Source of the DNA: Streptomyces mangrovisoli
Lineage (GTDB): Bacteria > Actinomycetota > Actinomycetes > Streptomycetales > Streptomycetaceae
NCBI RefSeq assembly: GCF_000974985.2
Contig: NZ_LAVA02000039.1
Location: 23,919-87,918, forward strand
Reading direction: 5' to 3'
Length of the DNA: 64,000 bases
Position numbers and translations under genes: made by a program. Below the pieces are notes generated by a model. It made no database searches and had not been told where the DNA came from. It was given only the letters and a program-made list of their open reading frames with translations. Below, piece after piece: positions 56,667 to 64,000 of the stretch. Every line of letters begins with the position of its first letter. Position 1 is the first letter of the stretch.

Positions 56667-57598
56667 AGCAGCACCCCTCCGATCGCGGCACTGCACAGGA
56701 CGGCCACGACCAGGGTGGCCGTGGAGAAGCGGGCGGCGAAGGCCCGTCCGAAGGTGCCGGCCTGAAGGGCGATGAGCTTCAGATCGACCATCGGCCCCAC
56801 GACCATGAAGGCGAGCCGTGCCGTCGGCGAGAACCCGGCCAGGGAGGCGGCGACGAAGGCGTCGGCCTCCGAGCACACGGCGAGCAGCACGGCGAGCGAG
56901 GCGAGGAAGAGCACGGAGAGCCAGGGCGAACCGGAGAACGTGTCCAGCACGGACCGCGGCACGGCCACGTTGAAGGTCGCGGCGGCCATCGCCCCGACGA
57001 CGAGGAACCCGCCCGCGTGCAGGAAGTCGTGCTGGAAGCCCTGCCGGAACTCCCGCCACCGGCCGGCCCCTTCCCGGTGCCCGGTGTGCCGGACGGCCGG
57101 CCGCAGCCACTTCTCCTTGCCCAGCCAGAGCCAGAGCCAGCCCATGATCGCGGCCGTGGCGAGCGAGGCGAGCAGCCGGGCCAGCACCATGACGGGACGG
57201 CCGGGGAAGGCGATCGCGGTGGCGGTGAGCACGACGGGGTTGATCGCGGGCGCGGAGAGCAGGAACGCGAACGCGGCGGCCGGCGTGACACCGCGGCCGA
57301 TGAGGCTGTTGGCCACCGGCACCGACGCGCACTCGCACCCGGGCAGCACCACCCCGGCGACGCCCGCGACGGGCACGGCGAGCACGGGTCGGCGCGGCAG
57401 CAGGCGGCTGAACACCCGTTCCGGGACGAAGGCGTTGATGGCTCCGGAGAGCGCGGTGCCGAGCAGCAGGAAGGGCATGGCCTGCACGGTGATCGCGAGA
57501 CAGACCGTCCGCCACGCCTGCATCGCGGGCGCGTCCGACCACCGGCCGATCACCACGATCAGCACCCCGGGCAGAAGGGCCGCCCCGAGCAGCAGCAC
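56663..57598 (-). CDS. YraQ/UPF0718-type permease
   Basis: 311 residues from the GTG at 57598; the open frame continues upstream into an Ala/Glu repeat but has no other start. About eight membrane helices. The family motif LPGCECASVPVANSLIGRGV, containing two Cys that may bind metal or thiol, precedes FLLSAPAINPVVLTATAIAF, and the C-terminal half has the matching LAVCSEADAFVAASLAGF. Relatives export arsenicals (ArsP) or act on other ligands. Coupled to the TIGR03943-type partner. Palindrome GTGTGCACAC lies upstream at 57731. Confidence 0.88.
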   Translation of the reverse strand: MLLLGAALLPGVLIVVIGRWSDAPAMQAWRTVCLAITVQAMPFLLLGTALSGAINAFVPERVFSRLLPRRPVLAVPVAGVAGVVLPGCECASVPVANSLIGRGVTPAAAFAFLLSAPAINPVVLTATAIAFPGRPVMVLARLLASLATAAIMGWLWLWLGKEKWLRPAVRHTGHREGAGRWREFRQGFQHDFLHAGGFLVVGAMAAATFNVAVPRSVLDTFSGSPWLSVLFLASLAVLLAVCSEADAFVAASLAGFSPTARLAFMVVGPMVDLKLIALQAGTFGRAFAARFSTATLVVAVLCSAAIGGVLL

Positions 57599-57857
57599 CG
57601 GCCAGTGCCGCGGCCACCCGGCCCCGGCCTCGGTCCCGGCTCCCGAGGCGCTGCCCCCGGCCGCCTCGGCCGCCTCGGCCGCCTCGGCCGGCCGCCCGCG
57701 CCCCCAACGGCCACGGCCGGTTCGTCAGTTGTGTGCACACCGGCTCCATCGGTACGACGATTCCGGATCAACATAGCGGTGCCCGGAACGGGCCCGGCGA
57801 AGGGGCCCGGCCGACGGGCCGACGGTGCAGGACGCGGCACCGGCGGCCCGCGGGCCG
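57599..57857. other. Region between permease and TerD-nuclease genes
   Basis: 259 bp upstream of the permease and downstream of the TerD gene (both on the minus strand). It contains three 9-bp GGCCGCCTC repeats at 57661-57690, a perfect 10-bp palindrome GTGTGCACAC at 57731-57740 and GC-rich inverted arms near 57783-57815 that may terminate the TerD transcript. No gene is seen. Confidence 0.5.
57731..57740. promoter_or_regulatory. Palindrome GTGTGCACAC
   Basis: Perfect 10-bp palindrome about 135 bp before the permease start. Possible operator of the permease operon; it does not match a Zur or iron box. Confidence 0.35.
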
Positions 57858-60080
57858 TCACACGGGCACGGGGCGCTGACCGGACGGCGTGCGACGGGCG
57901 GCGGGCCCGTCGAGGTGGACGACGACGGTCGAGTAGAACCGGTGCACGGCGTCGTCGACGCTGCGGATGAAGCCGCTCTCGGCGTTGCCCCGGCCGCTGC
58001 CCATGCCCTTGACGAGGGACAGGCGGAAGCCGGTGATCGAGCTGTCGGCGGACTTCGGGAGCAGGTCACCGGGTTCCGGCCGGAGCCGCTCCAGCGTGCC
58101 CCGGGGGCCCTTGCCCTCGCCCTCCACCAGCGTCTCGACATGCAGGTCCGCGGGCGCGTCCGCGAGTCTGCGGACCAGCCGCTTGGCCCAGGAGAGCGGG
58201 TAGCCCTGCGCGGGGGCCGGGATCTCGATGGACGTCCGCACCCTGCCGGTGCGCAGGTCGGCGCCGATCGCGAGGACGCCGGGGGTGCCGTCGATGCGCA
58301 GTTCGGCCTGGAGCCTGCCCTCCGCGCAGAGCTGGTCGGCGAGGGCGCCGCGGCGGATGCCCGGGTCCGTGCCGCGCCGGGCGCGCTGCACGGGCAGGAC
58401 GCGCTGGCCGAGTTCGCCGCCGAGCCGCAGGCAGACCTGGCGGACGAGCCGCTCCCAGCTCTCGACGACCTCCAGGGCGCGGGGGTCGCCGTGGCACAGC
58501 GTCTCGTCGTCGATGCCGTTGCGCACGGGGACCCAGGCGGGGCCCATGTTCTGGAAGCCGTGGCATCCGGAGTTCTCGTGCTGGAGGTAGTGGAGCAGCT
58601 CCTCCAGCAGCCAGGCGTGCGCGCCGTTGCCGACGCCCTCGTGCCGGATCAGCATCTGGGCCTGGTGCGCGACCTCCGCCCAGGAGAGGTGCCACAGCGC
58701 CACCTTGTGCTTGCGGCGGCGGTCGACCTTGACCTCCACGAGCGGAGTGCCCTCCAGCGCCACGTCGTTGGAGAGCGTGATCACGGCCTCGTAGCCGCGG
58801 CGCGCGGCGATGTCCATGTACGCCTGGACCTGTTCGGCGCGCAGCGCGTTGCCGTTGGTCTTCGTCTCGACGAGCGCCGTCCACAGCTTCCCGGCCCGCT
58901 CCACCCGGATGACGCCGTCGGGGCGTCGCGGGCCGTCGCCGTGCGGCAGGGAGACCTCCGTGAACGTCTCCATCCGCCCGGCCGGCGCCCCGAACGCGGC
59001 GGTGAGCCGCCGGCCGAACTCGGGGACCTGCGCCATCACCGACAGCAGCACCGACGTGGCGCGCGTCTCGCGGTCCCGGTCGCTCTTGAGCGCCGAGACG
59101 GGGAAGAGCCGCGCCTCCCGCCAGGAGTCGTTCTCCGCAAGGGACTTCTTGGGCCCGGCGGGGAGGGTGACCTTCTTCTTCGCGGTACGGGGCCGGTCGG
59201 CGGGGACCGGCCGCGCCGCCTCGCCCTCGGACCGGCGCGGCGCGGGTACGGCGTCCAGGGCGGCGCGCGGGGCGGGAGCGGCGGGCAGGTCCGGGGCGGG
59301 TACGGCGGGGAGGTCCGGGGCGGGCACGGCTGTTCCCGTCTCCCGCCGTACGGCACCGGCGACCGCGTCCCCGGCGGGGCGGCCGTCGTCCCCGGCGCCG
59401 CGCGTGTTCGCCACAACCCCCGCTTGCCCCGCGTTCCCCGCGTCCCCCACGTGCCCCGTGGCGTCGGCCGCATCGGCGGCCTCGGTGGTGTCGGCGGCGT
59501 CGGCGGCCTCGCCGGCATCAACGGCCTCGCCCGCGTCGTCGTCGATGTCGACGCCGAAGTCCGTCGCGAGACCGGCGAGGCCGCTCGCGTACCCCTGGCC
59601 GACGGCGCGGAACTTCCACTCGCCGCCTCTGCGGTACAGCTCGCCGAAGATGATGGCGGCGACCTCGCCCGCGTCGTCGATGGCGTAACGGAGCAGCCGT
59701 TCGCCGGAGCTGTCGGCGAGCGTGACCTGGAGATCCTCCAGGTCCCCGAAGCGGGCTGCCGCGTAGCGGCTCGCGGCGACGACCAGCCGGTCGACGTCGG
59801 GCGCGACCGCCGTCAGGTCGAAGCCGATCCGGTCCTCGCTGCCGTCCCGCGTGGGCGTCTTGCCCAGCAGCTGCACGCTGCCGTCGGCGGCCACCGGGTT
59901 GTTGTAGAAGCAGAAGTCGGCGTCGCTGCGGACCTTTCCGTTCGCGTCCAGCAGGAGCACGGAGACGTCCGCGTCGCCCTCGCCGGTCGGACTCGTCCAG
60001 CTCAGACCGACGATCACGGAACCGGCGTCCTCGCTCAGGGCCGCCAGGGCGACGTTCGACCCCTTGACCATGTCGTGCAC
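57858..60080 (-). CDS. TerD domain fused to a PD-(D/E)XK nuclease-like domain
   Basis: 740 residues from the GTG at 60080, chosen for the GGGGGG ribosome site; an ATG three codons on is possible. Residues 1-170 form a TerD domain: KGSNVALAAL, DADFCFYNN and GRSYAAARF-like positions (YAAARFGDLEDLQVTL), with calcium-binding Asp clusters. A low-complexity linker (about 195-330, DAGEAADAADTTEAADAAD) joins a C-terminal domain whose RPDG (Asp388) and VETKTN (Glu405, Lys407) look like a PD-(D/E)XK core. Then EQVQAYMDIAARRGYEAVITLSNDV, typical of nuclease-like helper segments, is followed by a long variable region to 740. A stress- or phage-response role is likely. Confidence 0.8.
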   Translation of the reverse strand: MHDMVKGSNVALAALSEDAGSVIVGLSWTSPTGEGDADVSVLLLDANGKVRSDADFCFYNNPVAADGSVQLLGKTPTRDGSEDRIGFDLTAVAPDVDRLVVAASRYAAARFGDLEDLQVTLADSSGERLLRYAIDDAGEVAAIIFGELYRRGGEWKFRAVGQGYASGLAGLATDFGVDIDDDAGEAVDAGEAADAADTTEAADAADATGHVGDAGNAGQAGVVANTRGAGDDGRPAGDAVAGAVRRETGTAVPAPDLPAVPAPDLPAAPAPRAALDAVPAPRRSEGEAARPVPADRPRTAKKKVTLPAGPKKSLAENDSWREARLFPVSALKSDRDRETRATSVLLSVMAQVPEFGRRLTAAFGAPAGRMETFTEVSLPHGDGPRRPDGVIRVERAGKLWTALVETKTNGNALRAEQVQAYMDIAARRGYEAVITLSNDVALEGTPLVEVKVDRRRKHKVALWHLSWAEVAHQAQMLIRHEGVGNGAHAWLLEELLHYLQHENSGCHGFQNMGPAWVPVRNGIDDETLCHGDPRALEVVESWERLVRQVCLRLGGELGQRVLPVQRARRGTDPGIRRGALADQLCAEGRLQAELRIDGTPGVLAIGADLRTGRVRTSIEIPAPAQGYPLSWAKRLVRRLADAPADLHVETLVEGEGKGPRGTLERLRPEPGDLLPKSADSSITGFRLSLVKGMGSGRGNAESGFIRSVDDAVHRFYSTVVVHLDGPAARRTPSGQRPVPV

Positions 60081-60227
60081 AAAGCCCCCCAAGATCACAT
60101 GCGTGAGCACCTCGTCGTGCTCGGCCCAACTGCCCGTACCGCACCGGGGCGTGGCAAACGGGACGGGTAGGACTGTAGTGCCCACGTATCGGATCCGTGG
60201 AGGAAAGGTGAAGGTGACGGGCTGGGC

Positions 60228-61871
60228 TCAGTGGCCCCGGAAAGCCTCCTCCAGCCACCAGGCCCCGCGGTCCGCGACCACCTTCGCGTCGATCAGCAGC
60301 GGGGCGGTGCGCGGCCCGGCCAGCCAGTCGGAGAGCGGCTTCAGATCGGCCGGGGTGCGGACGGTCGCCGTGTCGAAGCCGTAGCCGTGGGCGAGGGCGG
60401 CGATGTCGGTCGCGGGGAAGCGGACGGTGTCCAGGGGGTGGCCGTCGGGGCCGAAGTGGTGGACCTCGGCGCCGTACGCGTCGTCGTTGTAGACGATGAC
60501 GACCATCGGCAGGGACAGGCGGCGTACGGTGTCGAGTTCGGCGGCGCCCATCAGCGCGCCGCCGTCACCCAGGGCGGCGACCGGGAGGCGGTCCGGGCGG
60601 GCCAGGGCGGCGCCGATCGCGGTGGCGAGGCCCAGGCCGATCGACTGGAACGCCTGCGTGAAGCACAGGCCGTTCTCGTCCGGCACCGACAAGTACATCG
60701 TCGGGTAGCCCATGAAGTTGCCCGAGTCCACGCCGATCACCCGCTCCGCGGGCAGCAGTTCGTCGAGGGCGACGGACAGGGTGCGCGGATCGATCCGGTC
60801 CCGGGTGCCGGTGTCGTCGTAGGGCACGTCGCGCCAGCGCAGCCGGGCGGCGAGGGCGGCCGCGACCTCGGGGGTGCGACAGCCCTCGCGGGGTGGGCCG
60901 GTGAGCGTGTCGAGCACCCGCCGCGCGGTCACCACGGTGTCGCCGGTGACGGCCAGGTCCAGCGGGCGGTGCGCGCCCAGGGCCGCCGGGTCGTCGTCGA
61001 TCTGCGCCACGGCGGTGTCCGGGCCGATGAGGCTCCCGTGCCGGGTCGTCCACATGTTCAGGGCGCAGCCCCAGCCGACCACCAGGTCGGCGCCGCGGAT
61101 CAGTTCGGCGGCGAGCGGGGAGGCGAAGCCGCCGGAGACGTCCAGGGACCACGGGTCGCCGTGGAACAGGCCGCGGGCCACGGCCGAGGTGGCCAGGAGC
61201 GCGCCGCAGCGGTCGGCGAGCGCGGTCAGCGCCTCGCGGCAGCCGGGCGTGCGGGCGCCGCGGCCCGCCACGAACACCGGGCGGCGGGCCCGAGCGAGAC
61301 GTTCGGCGAGCGCCGCGACCTCGTCCTCGGCGGGCTCGACGGCGGGGCGCGCAGGCGGTGGCGCGACCCCGGTGAGCGCGCCCTCGGGGACCTCCACCTG
61401 CTGGACGTCCAGCGGCAGGTTGAGCAGGACCGTACGCCGCTCGTGCACGGCCCGTCGTACGGCCTCGCAGGCCATCACGACCGCGTCGGCCGCCGACGTC
61501 ACCCGCAGCGGGAGCGCGCCGACGGCGCGGGCCAACGCGTCCTGGTCGACATGGAAGTTGGAGTTCGGCGCGGTCGCCTCGGCGGCCAACACGATCATGG
61601 GTGTACGGGACTTCGCCGCCTCGGTGACGCCCGTCAGCGCGTTGGTGAGGCCGGGGCCCTGGTGGACGGTGAGCACGGCAGGGGTGCCGCTGACGCGCGC
61701 GTAGGCGTCGGCCATCGTCGCCGCGCCGCCCTCGTGGCGGGCGGCCACGAACCGGGCGCCGCCCGCGACGAGCCCGCCCGTCGGATGGAAGTTGCCGGAG
61801 CCGACCACGCCGAAGGCCTGCCGGACACCGGACGCCGCCAGGGCCCGGCCCACCGCCTCCCCGGCCTTCAC
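60228..61871 (-). CDS. Thiamine pyrophosphate-dependent enzyme (acetolactate synthase-like)
   Basis: 547 residues from the GTG at 61871, which overlaps the TGA of the cyclase gene (GTGA) and has GGTGGAG upstream. TPP-enzyme hallmarks: the PYR domain Glu in RHEGGAATMADAYARVSG, a middle domain with GRGARTPGCREAL, and the PP domain GDGGALMGAAELDTVRRLSLPMVVIVYNDDAYG (parts). It resembles acetolactate synthase, benzoylformate decarboxylase or sulfoacetaldehyde-type members; the donor 2-oxoacid is unknown. Paired with the cyclase-like gene in an operon. Confidence 0.9.
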   Translation of the reverse strand: MKAGEAVGRALAASGVRQAFGVVGSGNFHPTGGLVAGGARFVAARHEGGAATMADAYARVSGTPAVLTVHQGPGLTNALTGVTEAAKSRTPMIVLAAEATAPNSNFHVDQDALARAVGALPLRVTSAADAVVMACEAVRRAVHERRTVLLNLPLDVQQVEVPEGALTGVAPPPARPAVEPAEDEVAALAERLARARRPVFVAGRGARTPGCREALTALADRCGALLATSAVARGLFHGDPWSLDVSGGFASPLAAELIRGADLVVGWGCALNMWTTRHGSLIGPDTAVAQIDDDPAALGAHRPLDLAVTGDTVVTARRVLDTLTGPPREGCRTPEVAAALAARLRWRDVPYDDTGTRDRIDPRTLSVALDELLPAERVIGVDSGNFMGYPTMYLSVPDENGLCFTQAFQSIGLGLATAIGAALARPDRLPVAALGDGGALMGAAELDTVRRLSLPMVVIVYNDDAYGAEVHHFGPDGHPLDTVRFPATDIAALAHGYGFDTATVRTPADLKPLSDWLAGPRTAPLLIDAKVVADRGAWWLEEAFRGH

Positions 61872-62653
61872 CGGCACTCCACCAGCGCGAGCACGCGCGC
61901 GGGTGCCCCCGATCCGGCGACGATCGGCAGCGGGCCCGTGACGACGACCGCCCCGGTCGGGGGCAGTTCCGCCAGGTTCCGCAGCTGGGTGAGGCCGTAC
62001 TTGCCGCTGCCCATCAGGTACGAGTGGCACGGGAACGCCGGGTCGAACCCGAACGCGACGCCCGCGTCGGTGCCCACCGTCTCCACGCCGAGGCCGATCA
62101 CCGGCGACTCGTGCGCGACCCAGCGGGCGCACTCCGGCGACAGGCCCGGCGTGTGCGGGCCGCGCTCGTCGGCGTTGAGAAAGCTCTCCTGGGAGCCGGC
62201 GTGCGCGCTCCAGCCGGTGCGCACCAGCAGCCAGCCGCCGTCCGGCAGCGGGCCGTGCTCGGCCTCGAAGGCGCGCACGTGGTCGACCTCGACGAGGAAG
62301 TCGGGGTCCTTGGCCGTCTCGGCGGTGACGTCCAGGACGGCGGCCGGCGCGACCAGCCTGCCCGCCGGTACGGACGCCACGTCGTCGAGGTCCCGGCCGG
62401 TGACCCAGTGGTTGGGCGCGTCGAAGTGGGTGCCGGTGTGCTCGCCGCTGCGGAAGTTGTTCCAGTACCAGGCGGGGCCGCGGTCGTCGTACCGGCTGAT
62501 CTCCTCCAGTTCGAACACGGCGGTCTGGCCGAACTCGGGCGGCAGCTGGATCACGGGGGTCGCCGAGGACAGGGGCGAGGTGAGGTCGACGACCTCGATC
62601 GATCCGTCGCGCAGGGCGGACACCAGGGCGGTGAGGAGGGACGGCTCGGGCAT
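61868..62653 (-). CDS. Cyclase-family (kynurenine-formamidase-like) hydrolase
   Basis: 261 residues from the ATG at 62653 (AGGAGG upstream). Metal-binding signature HTGTHFDAPNHW (HxGTHxDxPxH) and later His residues (FPCHSYLMG) mark PF04199 proteins, which hydrolyse N-formylkynurenine or isatin-like amides, or act as lactonases. Its stop is coupled to the TPP enzyme start. The pair may take one intermediate from hydrolysis to decarboxylation; the pathway is unidentified. Confidence 0.9.
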   Translation of the reverse strand: MPEPSLLTALVSALRDGSIEVVDLTSPLSSATPVIQLPPEFGQTAVFELEEISRYDDRGPAWYWNNFRSGEHTGTHFDAPNHWVTGRDLDDVASVPAGRLVAPAAVLDVTAETAKDPDFLVEVDHVRAFEAEHGPLPDGGWLLVRTGWSAHAGSQESFLNADERGPHTPGLSPECARWVAHESPVIGLGVETVGTDAGVAFGFDPAFPCHSYLMGSGKYGLTQLRNLAELPPTGAVVVTGPLPIVAGSGAPARVLALVECR

Positions 62654-63040
62654 GACTGCCTCCTGGGCGTGGCCGGAACCCTCAGCATTCCAGCCGGGCC
62701 GCTCCGCGGGGAGGGGACGGGAGGCCGTGTCGGGGGCTTCGGGCACGCTCGCCCGCCCGCGTGCGGGGGCTCGGAGGGCGGGGGCTCGGCGGGCCGCCGG
62801 CCGCACGCGCCGCGCCGAACGTCGATGAATCGATGTGGTCGGCGCGTAGCAACTCGATGGACGCAGCATGCACTTGACCGTCTGAAAATTTCAACTTGCC
62901 TGTTGCGAGCTGTTGTTGGCAGGTGCCACAGTGGATTCATCGTCCGGACTCAGGAACGGGCGTGACCAGGCGGCCCGGTCGGGGGAGACGGGGCCGCACC
63001 TGCACCCCTCGGTGCGCAGGCATACGAAAGGCGTACGGCG
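62654..63040. promoter_or_regulatory. Divergent promoter region before the right-edge regulator
   Basis: 387 bp between the divergent cyclase and HATPase genes. 62870-62945 is AT-rich with TGAAAATTTCA (62883-62893, TGAAA/TTTCA arms) and repeated TGTTG/TTGTTG. It probably contains the promoter of the regulator, although boxes cannot be assigned with certainty. No gene is seen. Confidence 0.4.
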
Positions 63041-64000
63041 ATGGCTCCGCCCTCTCTCCCCCGGCCGCTGAACCGCGGGCCCGAGGACGGCGAGCTGTCC
63101 GGTCGGCCGAACGAGCGACCCTGGCCCACCGCGGAACGGCACCACCCCGCCGAACCACCCGGAGGCGAGCGCCTCGGTCGACTCCCTGGGCCGCCCGGCC
63201 CCGACCGCCTCGCCTCCGGGGACCCGCACGAGGCCGGAAGACCGCACGAGGCCGGGAATCCGCACGAGGCCGGGAAGCCGCACCACGATCCGGACGAGCC
63301 GCCCGCGCCCGGAGATCCGCTCGGTTCCGGGGTCCCGCTCGACTGCGAGGCGCCGCTCGGTCGCGGGGTGCAGCTCGGTCGCGAGGCCCCGCCAGGCCAT
63401 GAGGCGGCGCTCGGTCACGAGGCCCCGCCCGGTCACGAGGTGGCGCCCGGCCATGAGGTGTCGCTCGGTTCCGAGGCCCGGCCCGCGCACCGCGTCGAGG
63501 TGTTCCACCTCGTGGCCACCCCCGCGGCGGTGTCCCTCGCCCGCCACCGCGTCCGCGCGCTGCTGACCGAATGGGGCGTGGACGACGACGTACTCGACGA
63601 CGTCGCCCTCGTGACCTCCGAGCTTGTCACCAACGCGCTGACCCACTCCGGGAGTTCGCGCATCGTGTGCCGGGTGCACGGCGGGGCCGGCGCCGTACGG
63701 GTCGAGGTGGAGGACCAGGACCTCGGCGCCGGTCTGCCCGTCCCGCGTGAGCCCGGCCCCGACGACCAGGGCGGCCGCGGGCTCCTCCTGGTCGGGGCGC
63801 TCAGCGGCGACTGGGGCGTCAGCCGCGTCCCGGGCCGGCCGGGCCGCGTGGTCTGGGCCGAACTGAAGGCGCACACCCCGCCCACCGCCGCACCCACGCC
63901 CGAGGACCCCGCCCCCGCCGACCCCACCCCCACCGAACGCGCGGCGCGCCCCGGCGTCGCCCGGCCCATCCCCCACTCGGCCGAAGGACCCTTCCCGCAT
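63041..64000 (+). CDS. ATP-binding (HATPase, anti-sigma-type) regulator, 3' end beyond window
   Basis: Open from the ATG at 63041 through the last base (320 codons), so the stop is outside. The first 150 residues are low complexity, with PHEAGRPHEAGNPHEAG repeats followed by LGREAPPGHEAALGHEAPPGHE. Residues about 150-275 form the HATPase_c domain: VEVFHLVATPAAVSLARHRVRALL, the N-box VTSELVTNALTHSG, a G1-like VEDQDLGAG and the G2-like GGRGLLLVGALSGDWG. This is the family of small Streptomyces RsbW-type kinases. The repeat-rich N-terminus is unusual; translation could begin later. Confidence 0.8.
   Translation, partial: MAPPSLPRPLNRGPEDGELSGRPNERPWPTAERHHPAEPPGGERLGRLPGPPGPDRLASGDPHEAGRPHEAGNPHEAGKPHHDPDEPPAPGDPLGSGVPLDCEAPLGRGVQLGREAPPGHEAALGHEAPPGHEVAPGHEVSLGSEARPAHRVEVFHLVATPAAVSLARHRVRALLTEWGVDDDVLDDVALVTSELVTNALTHSGSSRIVCRVHGGAGAVRVEVEDQDLGAGLPVPREPGPDDQGGRGLLLVGALSGDWGVSRVPGRPGRVVWAELKAHTPPTAAPTPEDPAPADPTPTERAARPGVARPIPHSAEGPFPH
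63225..63284. repeat. 18-bp tandem repeat in the HATPase gene
   Basis: CCGCACGAGGCCGG cores at 63225, 63243 and 63261 encode the PHEAG(R/N/K) units; a looser GHEAP/GHEV repeat follows near 63330-63460. Confidence 0.85.

Noticed and set aside
56663..57857. Zur or iron box controlling the YraQ permease operon
   Set aside because: Only GTGTGCACAC is seen; it matches neither the TTAGGT/ACCTAA nor the TGAAAATGATTTTCA pattern.

Overview
The window looks like Streptomyces (or a very close actinomycete) chromosome. Coding regions have a strong G/C bias at third codon positions, GTG starts are frequent, overlaps of the ATGA/GTGA type are common, and the gene families are typical of the genus (DUF5302, DUF2470 behind an iron box, VTC-DUF4956-CotH, TerD, PadR/MarR regulators, SigR-type promoters). 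I see no rRNA, complete tRNA, transposase, integrase or CRISPR array.

Left part (1-11 kb): two divergent units, acetoacetate-decarboxylase-like protein / ferredoxin reductase / 3Fe-4S ferredoxin on the minus strand and a glutamine-synthetase-like ligase plus cytochrome P450 on the plus strand. They look like one amine-oxidation pathway, because the same operator-like palindrome sits at the -10/+1 position of both divergent promoters. MarR/hydrolase, SDR, PadR/intradiol dioxygenase, acyltransferase and metallophosphoesterase genes follow.

Middle left (11-27 kb): a secreted multidomain GH87-type alpha-1,3-glucanase, small conserved actinobacterial proteins, a YtrA-type GntR regulator with its ABC exporter, an iron-box-controlled DUF2470 gene, a LysR/epimerase divergent pair and a secreted metzincin-like protease with a His/Gly tail.

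Accessory zone (27-35 kb): a TPR-CHAT protease with a divergent Cys-containing small protein and membrane protein, then small orphan immunity-type genes (SUKH, DUF7660, Imm35-like), a broken ATPase remnant and an 18-nt match to a tRNA-Arg anticodon arm that may be an attachment-site relic. This zone looks like a defence/conflict island.

Right part (35-64 kb): pirin with a MarR pair; a TPR gene and a thioredoxin gene, each behind a GGAAT-N18-GTT (SigR-type) promoter; the VTC/DUF4956/CotH operon followed by a two-component system; deformylase, DsbA-like lipoprotein, Nudix and flavin disulfide reductase; a 4-hydroxybenzoate/benzaldehyde catabolic set (LacI regulator, PobA, aldehyde dehydrogenase); TetR and FMN reductase with paired operators; an F420-type oxidoreductase; a YraQ-type permease with its partner; a TerD domain fused to a PD-(D/E)XK nuclease-like domain; a cyclase/TPP-enzyme pair; and, running off the right edge, a HATPase-type regulator.

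Family assignments rest on motifs read by eye. No database search was possible.
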